DNA from: Candidatus Opimibacter skivensis
Lineage (GTDB): Bacteria; Bacteroidota; Bacteroidia; Chitinophagales; Saprospiraceae
Direction: 5' to 3'
Length of the DNA stretch: 64,000 bases
Assembly (NCBI GenBank): GCA_016722045.1
Contig: JADKGY010000029.1
Span: forward strand, 558,001 to 622,000
A program made the translations under genes and the position numbers. Position 1 is the stretch's first letter. Each line of letters begins with the position of its first letter. The notes beneath the pieces are model-generated. The model saw only the letters and a list, made by a program, of their open reading frames with translations, made no database searches and was not told where the DNA came from. Positions 36,939-45,649 of the stretch are shown here, piece after piece.

Positions 36939-37559
36939 ATGGCACAATATTCTTCACGTCACCTTGAATATGCGATTCGCACAATCGGACAACTGCCTGG
37001 TATAGGCCGGAAAAGCGCTTTGCGTATTGCATTATTTCTTTTAAAAAACAAGTCTACTTTACTTCCGGAATTAATAGTGGGTTTGGAAGGTATAAAACAC
37101 AATATTCAGAATTGTAAGACATGTCATAATCTCGCCGATACGGATACGTGTAGTATATGTGATGACAGGTCAAGACAAAAAAATATCATTTGTGTCGTAG
37201 AATCTGAGCGTGATGTCATGGCAATAGAAGATACAGGGCAATACCACGGGCTTTATCATGTACTGGGAGGGATCATATCTCCTATTGAAGGAGTCGGCCC
37301 TCAGGACCTCACGATAGAAAGTCTTTTGGAAAGAATAGAAAAGCAGGGTATATCTGAATTAATAATGGCGATAAGTCCGACCATTGAAGGTGAAACGACA
37401 ATTTTTTATTTGACAAAACTCCTTAAAAACCATTCTGTCCGGATTAGTATCATCGCCAGAGGCGTCGCATTCGGTGGTGAACTGGAATATGCTGATGGCG
37501 TTACGCTGGGACGCTCGATCGTCGCCAGAACGAATATTGAATTGACTGAAAGTGCTTAA
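36939..37559 (+). CDS. recR: Recombination mediator protein RecR
   Basis: RecR works with RecO to load RecA on gapped DNA. The 206-residue protein has the N-terminal helix-hairpin-helix (IGQLPGIGRKSALRIALFLL), a four-cysteine zinc finger (CKTCHNLADTDTCSIC, about 57-72), the Toprim domain (ICVVESERDVMAIEDTG ... YHVLGGIISPIEGVGP) and the C-terminal Walker-B-like segment (ARGVAFGGELEYADGVTLGRS). Length and motifs are standard. The GT2 fusion gene starts 12 bases after its stop. Confidence 0.97.
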   Translation: MAQYSSRHLEYAIRTIGQLPGIGRKSALRIALFLLKNKSTLLPELIVGLEGIKHNIQNCKTCHNLADTDTCSICDDRSRQKNIICVVESERDVMAIEDTGQYHGLYHVLGGIISPIEGVGPQDLTIESLLERIEKQGISELIMAISPTIEGETTIFYLTKLLKNHSVRISIIARGVAFGGELEYADGVTLGRSIVARTNIELTESA

Positions 37560-37571
37560 CGTCCTATACTG

Positions 37572-39539
37572 TTGAGACTTTCCGTCATAATCGTCAGTTA
37601 CAATGTGTATCCCTTTTTAGATAACTGTCTTCGCTCTGTACAGCAGGCGATGAAAGATATTGATGGTGAAATCATTGTCGTTGATAATTCTTCAGTCGAC
37701 AGGACACCTCAATTAGTTCAGGAACATTTTCCCACTGTATGCCTTATTGCCAACATTGATAATAAAGGATTTGCCAAAGCAAATAATCAGGCTTTGGCTT
37801 TAAGCACTTCAGAATATGTAGTTCTACTCAATCCGGACACGATTGTATCAGAAGATACATTTACGACTTGTCTTCATTTTATGGATAATCATCCGGAGGC
37901 AGGTGCTGTAGGTGTACGAATGCTCGATGGCAGTGGAAGGTTTCTGCCTGAATCAAAAAGAGGACTGCCCACTCTACTGGCTTCATTTATGAAAATGTCT
38001 GGTTTGTACAAACTCTTTCCACGTTCTGCTAAGCTGAATAGTTATTATGCAGGCCATATAGGTGAACATGAAACTGCAAAGATCCAAGTGCTGACAGGCG
38101 CCTTTATGTTCATGCGAAAAATGACGGTAGATAAAATCGGAACACTAGATGAAGATTACTTCATGTATGGTGAGGATATAGATCTATCTTATAGGATTAC
38201 TAAAGGAGGATACGCTATTTATTATTTACCTACGACCAGTATTATCCATTACAAAGGAGAATCTACCCGTAAATCATCCCTGAATTATATTCTTACTTTT
38301 TATCAGGCTATGCTCATCTTCAACAAAAAGCACCCTGAATTCAAAGGCCAAAAACAACTCATCAAGCTTGCTATCTATTTCCACGGCCTTGTGAGATTGT
38401 TGAAAGGCAGTGCAGAAAAATGGTGGCCTGTAATCCTTGATATTATATTGTTTTTTACATCTTTTTACTTCGTCAGTAAATTGTGGGAACGATATTATTT
38501 TGCGCAACAAGGTTATTTCAAACCATCATTCTATTTAATTAATATTCCTCTTTATACACTTACCGGATCGATAGTCATGTTCTTAAACGGAGCATATGAT
38601 AAGCCATACAGTTATCGGTCATCCTGGGTTGGATTCGGATGGTCTGCGCTTGTCATCCTGGTGATTTATGCCTTTTTACCTGCAGGCTTCAGAACATCCA
38701 GAATGGTCATTTTAATGGGGCTGGCCGTCTATGTATTCCTGATGTGGATATCGAGGAAAAATATAAATCCCTGGCGAGCAGCCCTTAAAAATGACAATCA
38801 TCGTTTGACACGGAAAGCCATCATTATAGCAGGCCCTGATGAAACAAAGAGGATCAAGGAACTGATTAACCGATCACGCGATCAAATAGAAATCATAGGC
38901 ACTGTATCACCTATTGAGAATATGCCGAATGTACAATCAGATTCATTAGGACATCTTTCAAAATTGGATGATATCATAAGAGTACATAAAGTGGGTGAAA
39001 TTATTTTTTCGGCCCAGGATGTCCCTTTTTCTATGTTCACTGACAATATGACCCACCTCGGCCCAGGTTTGCGTTATATGTTAGCTGCATCTACGACAAT
39101 GAATATTGTAGGTAGTATGAACCGCGATACCGAAGGCGAATCCTATGCTATTCGGGTTCATTTTAATCTTTCAGATCCCGCATCATTGCGAGCCAAACGT
39201 ATATTTGATCTCCTGGTTTCTTTGCTATTCTTATTCTGTTCACCAATATTAATCTGGCTGATTCTAAATAGAAATTCATTTTTTCCCAATCTCTTTCGCG
39301 TACTTATGGGGAAAAGAACCTGGATATCGTATCATCCGGCAGATCAGCTAAAATCCACATTGCCTCCTCTCCCACAAGGAATTCTTAGCCCCGTGTATCC
39401 TGATGATAATGGTGGGATACAGCATCGCCTCGAACACATTCATTATGTTTATGCAAGGGATTATCATTGGACTACCGACTTTTCTATTCTTTTCTCCCAA
39501 TGGAAAAAAATCGGTCAAACACCTTTAAACTATGGATAA
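37572..39539 (+). CDS. GT2 glycosyltransferase fused to a glycosylphosphotransferase-like C-terminal half
   Basis: The 655-residue protein has three parts. Residues 1-235 are a GT2 transferase (MRLSVIIVSYNVYPFLDNCLRS, IIVVDNSS, NKGFAKANNQAL, the DXD-like NPDT, and MYGEDIDLSYR) of the rhamnosyl/galactofuranosyl-transferase type. Residues about 285-400 hold four hydrophobic segments. Residues 410-655 look like the C-terminal half of polyprenyl glycosylphosphotransferases: a Rossmann-like domain (RKAIIIAGPDETKRI) and then RAKRIFDLLVSLLFLFCSPILIWLI, which aligns by eye with the start of the sugar-transferase domain. The catalytic KFRSM...RKWRLDELPQ stretch is missing. The TTG at 37572 is the only reasonable start. 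It overlaps the next gene by 8 bases. Confidence 0.82.
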   Translation: MRLSVIIVSYNVYPFLDNCLRSVQQAMKDIDGEIIVVDNSSVDRTPQLVQEHFPTVCLIANIDNKGFAKANNQALALSTSEYVVLLNPDTIVSEDTFTTCLHFMDNHPEAGAVGVRMLDGSGRFLPESKRGLPTLLASFMKMSGLYKLFPRSAKLNSYYAGHIGEHETAKIQVLTGAFMFMRKMTVDKIGTLDEDYFMYGEDIDLSYRITKGGYAIYYLPTTSIIHYKGESTRKSSLNYILTFYQAMLIFNKKHPEFKGQKQLIKLAIYFHGLVRLLKGSAEKWWPVILDIILFFTSFYFVSKLWERYYFAQQGYFKPSFYLINIPLYTLTGSIVMFLNGAYDKPYSYRSSWVGFGWSALVILVIYAFLPAGFRTSRMVILMGLAVYVFLMWISRKNINPWRAALKNDNHRLTRKAIIIAGPDETKRIKELINRSRDQIEIIGTVSPIENMPNVQSDSLGHLSKLDDIIRVHKVGEIIFSAQDVPFSMFTDNMTHLGPGLRYMLAASTTMNIVGSMNRDTEGESYAIRVHFNLSDPASLRAKRIFDLLVSLLFLFCSPILIWLILNRNSFFPNLFRVLMGKRTWISYHPADQLKSTLPPLPQGILSPVYPDDNGGIQHRLEHIHYVYARDYHWTTDFSILFSQWKKIGQTPLNYG

Positions 39540-40731
39540 GGATCTTGTTTCAATTATCAAAGATGCTGCGAGCCAATATTTCCGTACTGTTGTTGAGATC
39601 AGAAGAGACCTGCATGCGCATCCTGAACTTTCGTTTAAGGAGTCACGAACTTCTGAACGCGTTAAAGAATTTCTATCTCAATTAGATATTCCATTTAGTG
39701 AGGGCTGGGCCGGATATGGAATTGTTGCCTCTATAACAGGACATCATGACGGCCCAATTGTTATGTTGCGCGCTGACATGGATGCCTTACCTATCCAGGA
39801 AGAAAATGATTTACCCTATCGCTCGGTTCATGATGGTGTTATGCATGCTTGCGGACATGATGTGCACACAAGTTCTTTGTTAGGTGTTGCTGCCATTTTA
39901 CAGCACAACAGAGAACACCTGAAAGGAGTAGTGAAACTTATTTTCCAACCAGGCGAAGAAAAACTGCCGGGCGGTGCATCCATAATGATACGTGAAGGAC
40001 TTATGGAACCTGTATCTCCTCAATGGATTCTTGGCCAGCATGTCTACCCTTCTCTTCCAGCAGGTCATGTCGGATTCAGAAAAGGACTTTATATGGCTTC
40101 ATCAGATGAGATCTATATTACAGTCAAAGGAAAAGGAGGGCATGCAGCCACACCACATCTTTGTATTGATCCTATTTTGATTGCGTCCAGATTGGTAGTT
40201 GGATTACAGGAATTGGTAAGCAGAAATATAGATCCTTTATCCCCTGCAGTATTGACAATAGGTCGAATATATTCAAATGGCGGGGCTACGAATATTATTC
40301 CGGATACCGTACAACTCGAAGGAACCTTAAGAGCGATGGATGAAACATGGAGATTCCGGGCACATCAATTGATCAGAGATTTTGTTGATCATACGTGCAA
40401 GGCATCCGGAGCGACTGCAGAGATAAATATCGTCATAGGTTATCCCAGTCTACAAAATAATGACCAAGTCACCAGCATGTGTCAGAATGCAGCTATTCGT
40501 TTCCTGGGGAAAGATAAAGTACATGAACTCCCTCGTCGTATGAGCTCAGAAGACTTTGCATTTTATACACTCGAAGCTCCGGGAACTTTTTATCGGCTAG
40601 GCACAGGGTGGGTAGATGAAAAACTAAATTATCCTGTGCATTCCAATAGATTTAATATCGATGAGTCTTCTCTTGAAACAGGAATGGGCCTAATGGCGTA
40701 TTTGACTTTATCAAATCTCTCTGATCGGTAG
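39532..40731 (+). CDS. M20-family amidohydrolase (N-acyl-amino-acid/hippurate hydrolase type)
   Basis: The 399-residue enzyme belongs to the M20D metal hydrolases that cut N-acyl or indole-conjugated amino acids. Metal-binding residues are visible: HACGHDVHT (105-113), the GEE motif in FQPGEEKLPGGA, GQHVYPSLPAGH, and the distal His near the end (YPVHSNRFNIDE). RRDLHAHPELSFKE at the N-terminus is characteristic. The substrate is not certain. Its ATG lies inside the end of the GT2 fusion gene (ATGGATAA overlap), so translation is coupled, although a shared pathway is not obvious. A weak hairpin at 40715-40735 spans the stop codon. Confidence 0.93.
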   Translation: MDKDLVSIIKDAASQYFRTVVEIRRDLHAHPELSFKESRTSERVKEFLSQLDIPFSEGWAGYGIVASITGHHDGPIVMLRADMDALPIQEENDLPYRSVHDGVMHACGHDVHTSSLLGVAAILQHNREHLKGVVKLIFQPGEEKLPGGASIMIREGLMEPVSPQWILGQHVYPSLPAGHVGFRKGLYMASSDEIYITVKGKGGHAATPHLCIDPILIASRLVVGLQELVSRNIDPLSPAVLTIGRIYSNGGATNIIPDTVQLEGTLRAMDETWRFRAHQLIRDFVDHTCKASGATAEINIVIGYPSLQNNDQVTSMCQNAAIRFLGKDKVHELPRRMSSEDFAFYTLEAPGTFYRLGTGWVDEKLNYPVHSNRFNIDESSLETGMGLMAYLTLSNLSDR

Positions 40732-40924
40732 AGATCATGCCTTTGGGACAAGCTATAGAAGTTTCTGACACTCTTATTTCCCGATTTTCAATCCAAATAC
40801 TGGAGTATAATTACATCTGCAGGCTTTGAATGTAAGTCTATATGTATAATTAACTCATTAGCAATATGTTATATTAGATATATATTATTTTTTATAAAGT
40901 ATAAACTATTTGTAATCAATGTTC

Positions 40925-40932
40925 TATTTTTG
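40925..40932 (+). promoter_or_regulatory. -7 box (TATTTTTG) of the NtrC-type regulator gene
   Basis: A perfect TAnnTTTG match lies about 45 bases before the ATG at 40978. The nearest upstream TTG is only 12 bases away rather than 19-21. The surrounding 40860-40930 region is very A/T-rich. Confidence 0.4.
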
Positions 40933-40977
40933 ATTAATTATTGTAATATCAAATTTTTAACGCAAACAACTATGATC

Positions 40978-42252
40978 ATGTCAAAAGTCCTTATCGTCGA
41001 TGACGAACGCAGTATACGGCATACGCTCAGAGATATTCTGGAATTCGAAAAATATGAAGTGGATGAGGCTGCCGACGGGATGGAATGCCTGGTCAAAGTA
41101 AAACAGAATGCTTACGATGTCATCATTCTTGACATTAAAATGCCAAAAATGGATGGGATGGATGCACTGGACAAGATCCAGGAATTGGCTCGTGAGACTC
41201 CTGTAGTGATGATTTCCGGACATGCATCTATTGACACTGCCGTTGAAGCAGTTAAGAAAGGTGCTTTTGATTTTATTTCAAAACCGCCTGATCTGAACAG
41301 GCTCCTGATCACACTTCGAAATGCAATGGATAAATCTGAACTCATTTCAGAACGTAAAGTGCTACAAGGCAAAGTTTCAAATACAAGGTTTCAGCCTATT
41401 ATTGGCCAGTCAAAGTGTATTAATCAAATCATGTCTACTATTGAACTGGTCGCCCCCACGGAAGCCAGAGTCCTGATTACAGGTCAGAATGGAACGGGGA
41501 AGGAACTTGTAGCGCACTGGATCCATCAAAAAAGTAATCGTTGCGATAATCCTTTGATTGAAGTGAATTGTGCCGCCATCCCTTCTGAACTCATTGAAAG
41601 TGAATTGTTCGGACATGAGAAAGGTGCTTTTACTTCGGCTATCAAGACACGTACAGGAAAATTTGAATTAGCCAACGGTGGTACGATTTTTCTGGATGAA
41701 ATCGGCGATATGAGCCTCTCCGCACAAGCTAAGGTTCTCAGAGCATTACAGGAAAATAAAATCGTTCGTGTAGGAGGTGAGAAACAAATTCGTGTGGATG
41801 TTCGGGTGATAGCTGCTTCGAATAAAGATCTTCGCAAACTTATTGATACAGGACGCTTCAGAGAGGATCTTTATCACAGGTTGGCAGTCATTATTATCGA
41901 TGTTCCCCCGCTGAAGGATCGTATTGATGATATACCTCAACTTATCCAGCATTTTTGCAATGAGATTTGCAAGGATTATGGAATTCCTGAAAAATCATTT
42001 GATGCCAAAGCCGTTAAGAAACTTCAGTCTCTTGCCTGGACTGGTAATATACGTGAATTGAAAAACGTTGTGGAACGATTAATCATATTAGGTGGAAAGT
42101 CCATTTCTGCGCAGGATATTGACAGATTCGTCCTTCCAACTACGTCATCAATCCTTGAAATGAGAGATGTATTATCAAAATTTAGTGATCTGAGGGAACT
42201 TCAAAAATATATCGAACAGGAATTTGCCCACTATCAATCCTCGATGGAGTAA
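40978..42252 (+). CDS. Sigma-54-type response regulator without C-terminal DNA-binding domain
   Basis: The 424-residue protein has a receiver domain (residues 1-120; phosphoacceptor D52 in ILDIKMP, acidic pair VDDE at 8-10, Lys in FISKPPDL) and an AAA+ domain (about 145-375) with Walker A GQNGTGKE, GAFTSA in place of GAFTGA, Walker B GTIFLDEIGDM and an arginine-finger region. The C-terminus ends about 25 residues after the LRELQKYIEQEFAHY segment, where NtrC relatives continue into a Fis-type helix-turn-helix. No such domain is encoded in any frame downstream, so it was not lost to a simple frameshift. It may be a sigma-54 activator working without specific DNA binding. ATG 40972 is an alternative start. 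A possible partner is the NtrY-like kinase at 18020-21379. Confidence 0.88.
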   Translation: MSKVLIVDDERSIRHTLRDILEFEKYEVDEAADGMECLVKVKQNAYDVIILDIKMPKMDGMDALDKIQELARETPVVMISGHASIDTAVEAVKKGAFDFISKPPDLNRLLITLRNAMDKSELISERKVLQGKVSNTRFQPIIGQSKCINQIMSTIELVAPTEARVLITGQNGTGKELVAHWIHQKSNRCDNPLIEVNCAAIPSELIESELFGHEKGAFTSAIKTRTGKFELANGGTIFLDEIGDMSLSAQAKVLRALQENKIVRVGGEKQIRVDVRVIAASNKDLRKLIDTGRFREDLYHRLAVIIIDVPPLKDRIDDIPQLIQHFCNEICKDYGIPEKSFDAKAVKKLQSLAWTGNIRELKNVVERLIILGGKSISAQDIDRFVLPTTSSILEMRDVLSKFSDLRELQKYIEQEFAHYQSSME

Positions 42253-42312
42253 TTACTTCTTCGTCAGCTTTGAAAAAAGTACCATAGCATTATTAAACCA
42301 AAAGTAGAATCT

Positions 42313-43032
42313 ATGTCAGATGGATTAACTCCTCCTCCCGCCCGCTTGATGAAGCAGTGGACGCAGATCAAAGGCGAAAATGCCTGGACGATGTTTAAAG
42401 TTATTGCTGAATTTGTGGATGGTTTTGAATCTCTTAACAGGATAGGTCCTTGTATCTCCATATTTGGAAGCGCACGCACTAAACCCGAAAATCCGCATTA
42501 TCAGACAGCAGTCAAAATCGCACAAAAACTGACAGATGCAGGTTACGGCATTATTACAGGAGGAGGTCCTGGAATTATGGAAGCAGCCAATAAAGGGGCA
42601 AGTCTACAGGGAGGTGTTTCTGTCGGATTGAATATCGACCTGCCGTTTGAACAATCACACAATGTGTACATTGATGACGACAAGAATTTAAGCCACAGAT
42701 ATTTTTTTGTACGTAAGGTTATGTTTGTAAAATATGCCCAGGCTTTTGTGGTTTTGCCGGGTGGATTTGGAACGATGGATGAAATATTCGAAGTACTGAC
42801 CTTGATACAAACAAAAAAAATAACCCAGGTTCCTGTTATTATGGTAGGCAGTTCTTTCTGGTCAGGACTAAAAGATTGGATCATACAAGTAATGCTTGAA
42901 AAAGAACACAATATAAATCCGGAGGACCTTGACCTTATGCCTATCATGGACGATCCGGACGAAATCGTGCATTATATAAATAATTTTTACGCTGAGCGCG
43001 GACATCAGCTTATCCCAAATTATACTTTATAA
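42313..43032 (+). CDS. LOG-family protein (TIGR00730 type)
   Basis: The 239-residue protein has the two LOG motifs, GGGPGIMEAANKGA (about 82-95) and PGGFGTMDEIFEVLT (about 152-166). Plant LOG and some bacterial members are phosphoribohydrolases that release cytokinin-type bases from nucleotide 5'-monophosphates; related members cut AMP or other nucleotides. The natural substrate here is unknown. It follows the response regulator gene by 60 bases on the same strand and may share its transcript. It converges with the DUF2911 gene. Confidence 0.93.
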   Translation: MSDGLTPPPARLMKQWTQIKGENAWTMFKVIAEFVDGFESLNRIGPCISIFGSARTKPENPHYQTAVKIAQKLTDAGYGIITGGGPGIMEAANKGASLQGGVSVGLNIDLPFEQSHNVYIDDDKNLSHRYFFVRKVMFVKYAQAFVVLPGGFGTMDEIFEVLTLIQTKKITQVPVIMVGSSFWSGLKDWIIQVMLEKEHNINPEDLDLMPIMDDPDEIVHYINNFYAERGHQLIPNYTL

Positions 43033-43033
43033 T

Positions 43034-43059
43034 TTTAGGCCGATAAGATTTAGGCCGAT
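43034..43059. repeat. Short direct repeat, TTTAGGCCGAT x2
   Basis: An 11-base sequence occurs at 43034-43044 and again at 43049-43059 in the gap between the convergent LOG and DUF2911 genes, directly after the LOG stop codon. It probably reflects a small local duplication. Confidence 0.7.
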
Positions 43060-43112
43060 CAGTGAATGATAAAAGATCTGCACAATTTATTAGAAGGCTA
43101 ACTCAAACCAGC

Positions 43113-43634
43113 TTAACCTTTGGCATCAAATTTTACTACTATATTTTCCCAAGCAAGAATAACGCTATGTCCTTTGATGTCAAAGATCATGCGTTCGTGC
43201 AACTCAGGTGAATGATCAGAAGGTGCAGTTATTCGTAGGACATCCTTACTGGAATCATATTTGAAGGCACCCCATTGATCCCAGACAGAATTAAATATGA
43301 AAGTCCATTCCTTTTCTCCCGGAATGGTAAATAAGCCATATTTCCCGGCCGGCAATTTTTGTTTATTGATCATCAGATCTTTATTCGTCTCAAATACCGT
43401 GGCTTCATTAGCGCCTGTTCTCCAGACCTGATTATAAGGTACAAGGCCACCCCATACCTCCCTACCCTTAACCGAGGGAGAGGAATAATTAATGGTCACC
43501 TTAGCACTGTCGATCATGCCCGAAACCTCAGCTGGTGGACTTGGTCGCAAAGTTTTATCCCCTTGAGCATGAGAAGCCGTGGAAAAAAGAAGAACGAACA
43601 GAATGGAAACGATAATTAAAACAGGATTTTTCAT
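43113..43634 (-). CDS. DUF2911 exported protein
   Basis: The 173-residue protein has a signal peptide (MKNPVLIIVSILFVLLFSTASHAQ) and then a DUF2911 domain covering the rest, with VTINYSSPSVKGREVWGGLVPYNQVWRTGANEATVFET and LPAGKYGLFTIPGEKEWTFIFN. The family is common in Bacteroidota, is periplasmic or surface exposed, and has no known function. The predicted fold is a beta-sandwich. It is the last gene of a leftward group, 98 bases after the putative porin. Confidence 0.9.
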   Translation of the reverse strand: MKNPVLIIVSILFVLLFSTASHAQGDKTLRPSPPAEVSGMIDSAKVTINYSSPSVKGREVWGGLVPYNQVWRTGANEATVFETNKDLMINKQKLPAGKYGLFTIPGEKEWTFIFNSVWDQWGAFKYDSSKDVLRITAPSDHSPELHERMIFDIKGHSVILAWENIVVKFDAKG

Positions 43635-43732
43635 AACAACTATTTATACGTGTTAAATTACAGAGTTTTTAAACGTTATTTCGAAAAGGATTCGACTTGA
43701 TAAATAAATCATTGGAAAAAAGCAAAAAAAAT

Positions 43733-45616
43733 CTAATTAAAAAATCCTGCCTCAATTCCGATTCTGAAATAACCGGGATAGTGTGGATAATAATCAGCCT
43801 GGTAAAGAACTCTTGACTTCCATAATCCTGCAAGATCTTCCATTCTGACGAATGCCTTCAGGAATCGTATTTTCATACCAATCACCGCGTCAACTCTAAA
43901 ATAATCCGGAATAGAATTACCATTCGTAAGATGGTATCTTCCATTGACCGGAAAATAACTCAATCCATGATAGCCATCATGATATGTGATATCAATGCCG
44001 GGCATGACTGTGACCTTTCGTGTAAATAAATTGAGTCGTCCGTAAATACCCGCGGTATAAATTAAATCAGGAATGGCGAGCTCATCTTTTGCATCTGGTT
44101 GCCATATAATATTAGCCTTCAATCCTATCCAGGAAAAATCGAATTCTTTATCAATCGAAAAACGGCGTAAAGAAAAAGAACTGGAAATCTGAGCAGGGTG
44201 TCTCAGTGTATCGAAATATATATAATTATCAAAAACAAGCCAATTGATTCCGGCCTGTAGTTTTTGCTTTTCCCATTTCCATTCTACGCCCACATCATTC
44301 GTAAATGGATTATTAAAATGATATTGGTATATAGATGATTGATTGACAAATAATGTTGATTCGATCATATAGGGCTTGCGCGCCATGATGGACCAGTATC
44401 CCGAGAATTTTCCGACAAGGCCGGTATTTAGTATTCCTTCTGCCTTGAATAAAAAAGAGCCATTGGCTTGTCCCAATCCGAGGGACATTCGCCCTTTCAA
44501 CTGGAGCGCTTTTATCCATTGAAAATCGCCCGAAGCCTCCCAGAAAAGTTCCTTTATTTTTCTATTCTGCGGTTCCTGATCAAGCGAAATAAACCGGTAA
44601 CGTAATGATGATTGAATCATTGACCTTGCCGATGTCCATGGCAATGAAATCCCGGCACTCATTTCAAAATCTTTTTCAAAAGTGAATTGCCGTATACCTC
44701 TCTTATCAAAACGATATTCTGTGCCATAGTAGGCAGATAAGGAATCAAGAGGCACATCTTCAAATTTGTAAAGACCAGTTGAGAAATTTGTATTCATCCA
44801 AAGATCAATGCCCGGTGCTGAGGAATCTTTGATAAGATGAAATATTTGTTTTGTATCAAAACTTCTATGCTTATGCGTTGTCAAACCTTTTAAAAGGTAA
44901 ACGGGAACTTTTAAATCAGGGACTACTGGACTACCGATTAAATCAGGTTCTGAAATACCACCATTTTCTTCTGCGATGGCGGCATTGGAGAGATAATTGT
45001 AGAATGCATCATATCTCCCTGAAGGTGAATTGTGCCATACACCTATTCCAAATGCTGTATTCTTCTGACGTTGATGAGCGAATTCACCGATTTGATTGAT
45101 ACGGTCATATGATAAACTCAAATTGACACCTTTTGCAAAACTTCTCCCAAAACGGAGCGACACATATGTATCCTCCTGACCGGCTTGTGAATACTTCACT
45201 TTTGTAACCGGTACGTCCTGACTATAATACTTAAAACTGTCCACTTGCAAATAATAAGGATCGTACTGGTCCCATCCGGTAGAAAATCCAATATCGGAGG
45301 TTAGCGTTGGTGCAAGTGAGCGGGTTGCCGATCCATAATTGCCTAGATGGGCCTGACCAAATCTCAATGGATAATGCTTTGTATCCTCCCACGTAAATGT
45401 ATCCTTGTATGAAAAAGTAACATCCGGATCACCTATAAAAACATATTTCATCACCACAGGTGTATCCAGTGGTAAAACATCTGAATCAAGAGTGTCTTTT
45501 ATTTCGGACGAACCTAAAGCATTCTGTCCCAAGTCCCGGATCTGTGCTTTCAGCGAAACTGAAAACGCAACGGAGATGAGAACAAAAGAAGTAAAAATTC
45601 GTAGCGCAGTATTCAT
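43733..45616 (-). CDS. Putative outer-membrane porin (Bacteroidota putative-porin family)
   Basis: The 627-residue protein has a signal peptide ending in KAQ (about residue 25) and a long series of alternating amphipathic beta strands ending in RIGIEAGFFN, with the terminal aromatic residue usual for outer-membrane barrels. The region with RFGQAHLGNYGSATRSLAPTL near residue 88 and the RVDAVIGMKIRFLKAFVRMEDLAG segment near the end match the large barrel family annotated as putative porin in Bacteroidota. Substrate unknown. It lies 33 bases after fabI on the same strand. Confidence 0.85.
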   Translation of the reverse strand: MNTALRIFTSFVLISVAFSVSLKAQIRDLGQNALGSSEIKDTLDSDVLPLDTPVVMKYVFIGDPDVTFSYKDTFTWEDTKHYPLRFGQAHLGNYGSATRSLAPTLTSDIGFSTGWDQYDPYYLQVDSFKYYSQDVPVTKVKYSQAGQEDTYVSLRFGRSFAKGVNLSLSYDRINQIGEFAHQRQKNTAFGIGVWHNSPSGRYDAFYNYLSNAAIAEENGGISEPDLIGSPVVPDLKVPVYLLKGLTTHKHRSFDTKQIFHLIKDSSAPGIDLWMNTNFSTGLYKFEDVPLDSLSAYYGTEYRFDKRGIRQFTFEKDFEMSAGISLPWTSARSMIQSSLRYRFISLDQEPQNRKIKELFWEASGDFQWIKALQLKGRMSLGLGQANGSFLFKAEGILNTGLVGKFSGYWSIMARKPYMIESTLFVNQSSIYQYHFNNPFTNDVGVEWKWEKQKLQAGINWLVFDNYIYFDTLRHPAQISSSFSLRRFSIDKEFDFSWIGLKANIIWQPDAKDELAIPDLIYTAGIYGRLNLFTRKVTVMPGIDITYHDGYHGLSYFPVNGRYHLTNGNSIPDYFRVDAVIGMKIRFLKAFVRMEDLAGLWKSRVLYQADYYPHYPGYFRIGIEAGFFN

Positions 45617-45649
45617 TCAGAACATATAACGCAAGGAAGGTATAATAAA

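Noticed and set aside
40715..40735. Hairpin over the stop codon of the M20 amidohydrolase gene
   Set aside because: The stem is only 6 bp and has no T run after it, so it is weak evidence for a terminator.
41112..41837. Several leftward open frames opposite the response regulator gene
   Set aside because: They are antisense readings of a clearly coding gene with intact receiver and AAA+ motifs and show no domains of their own.
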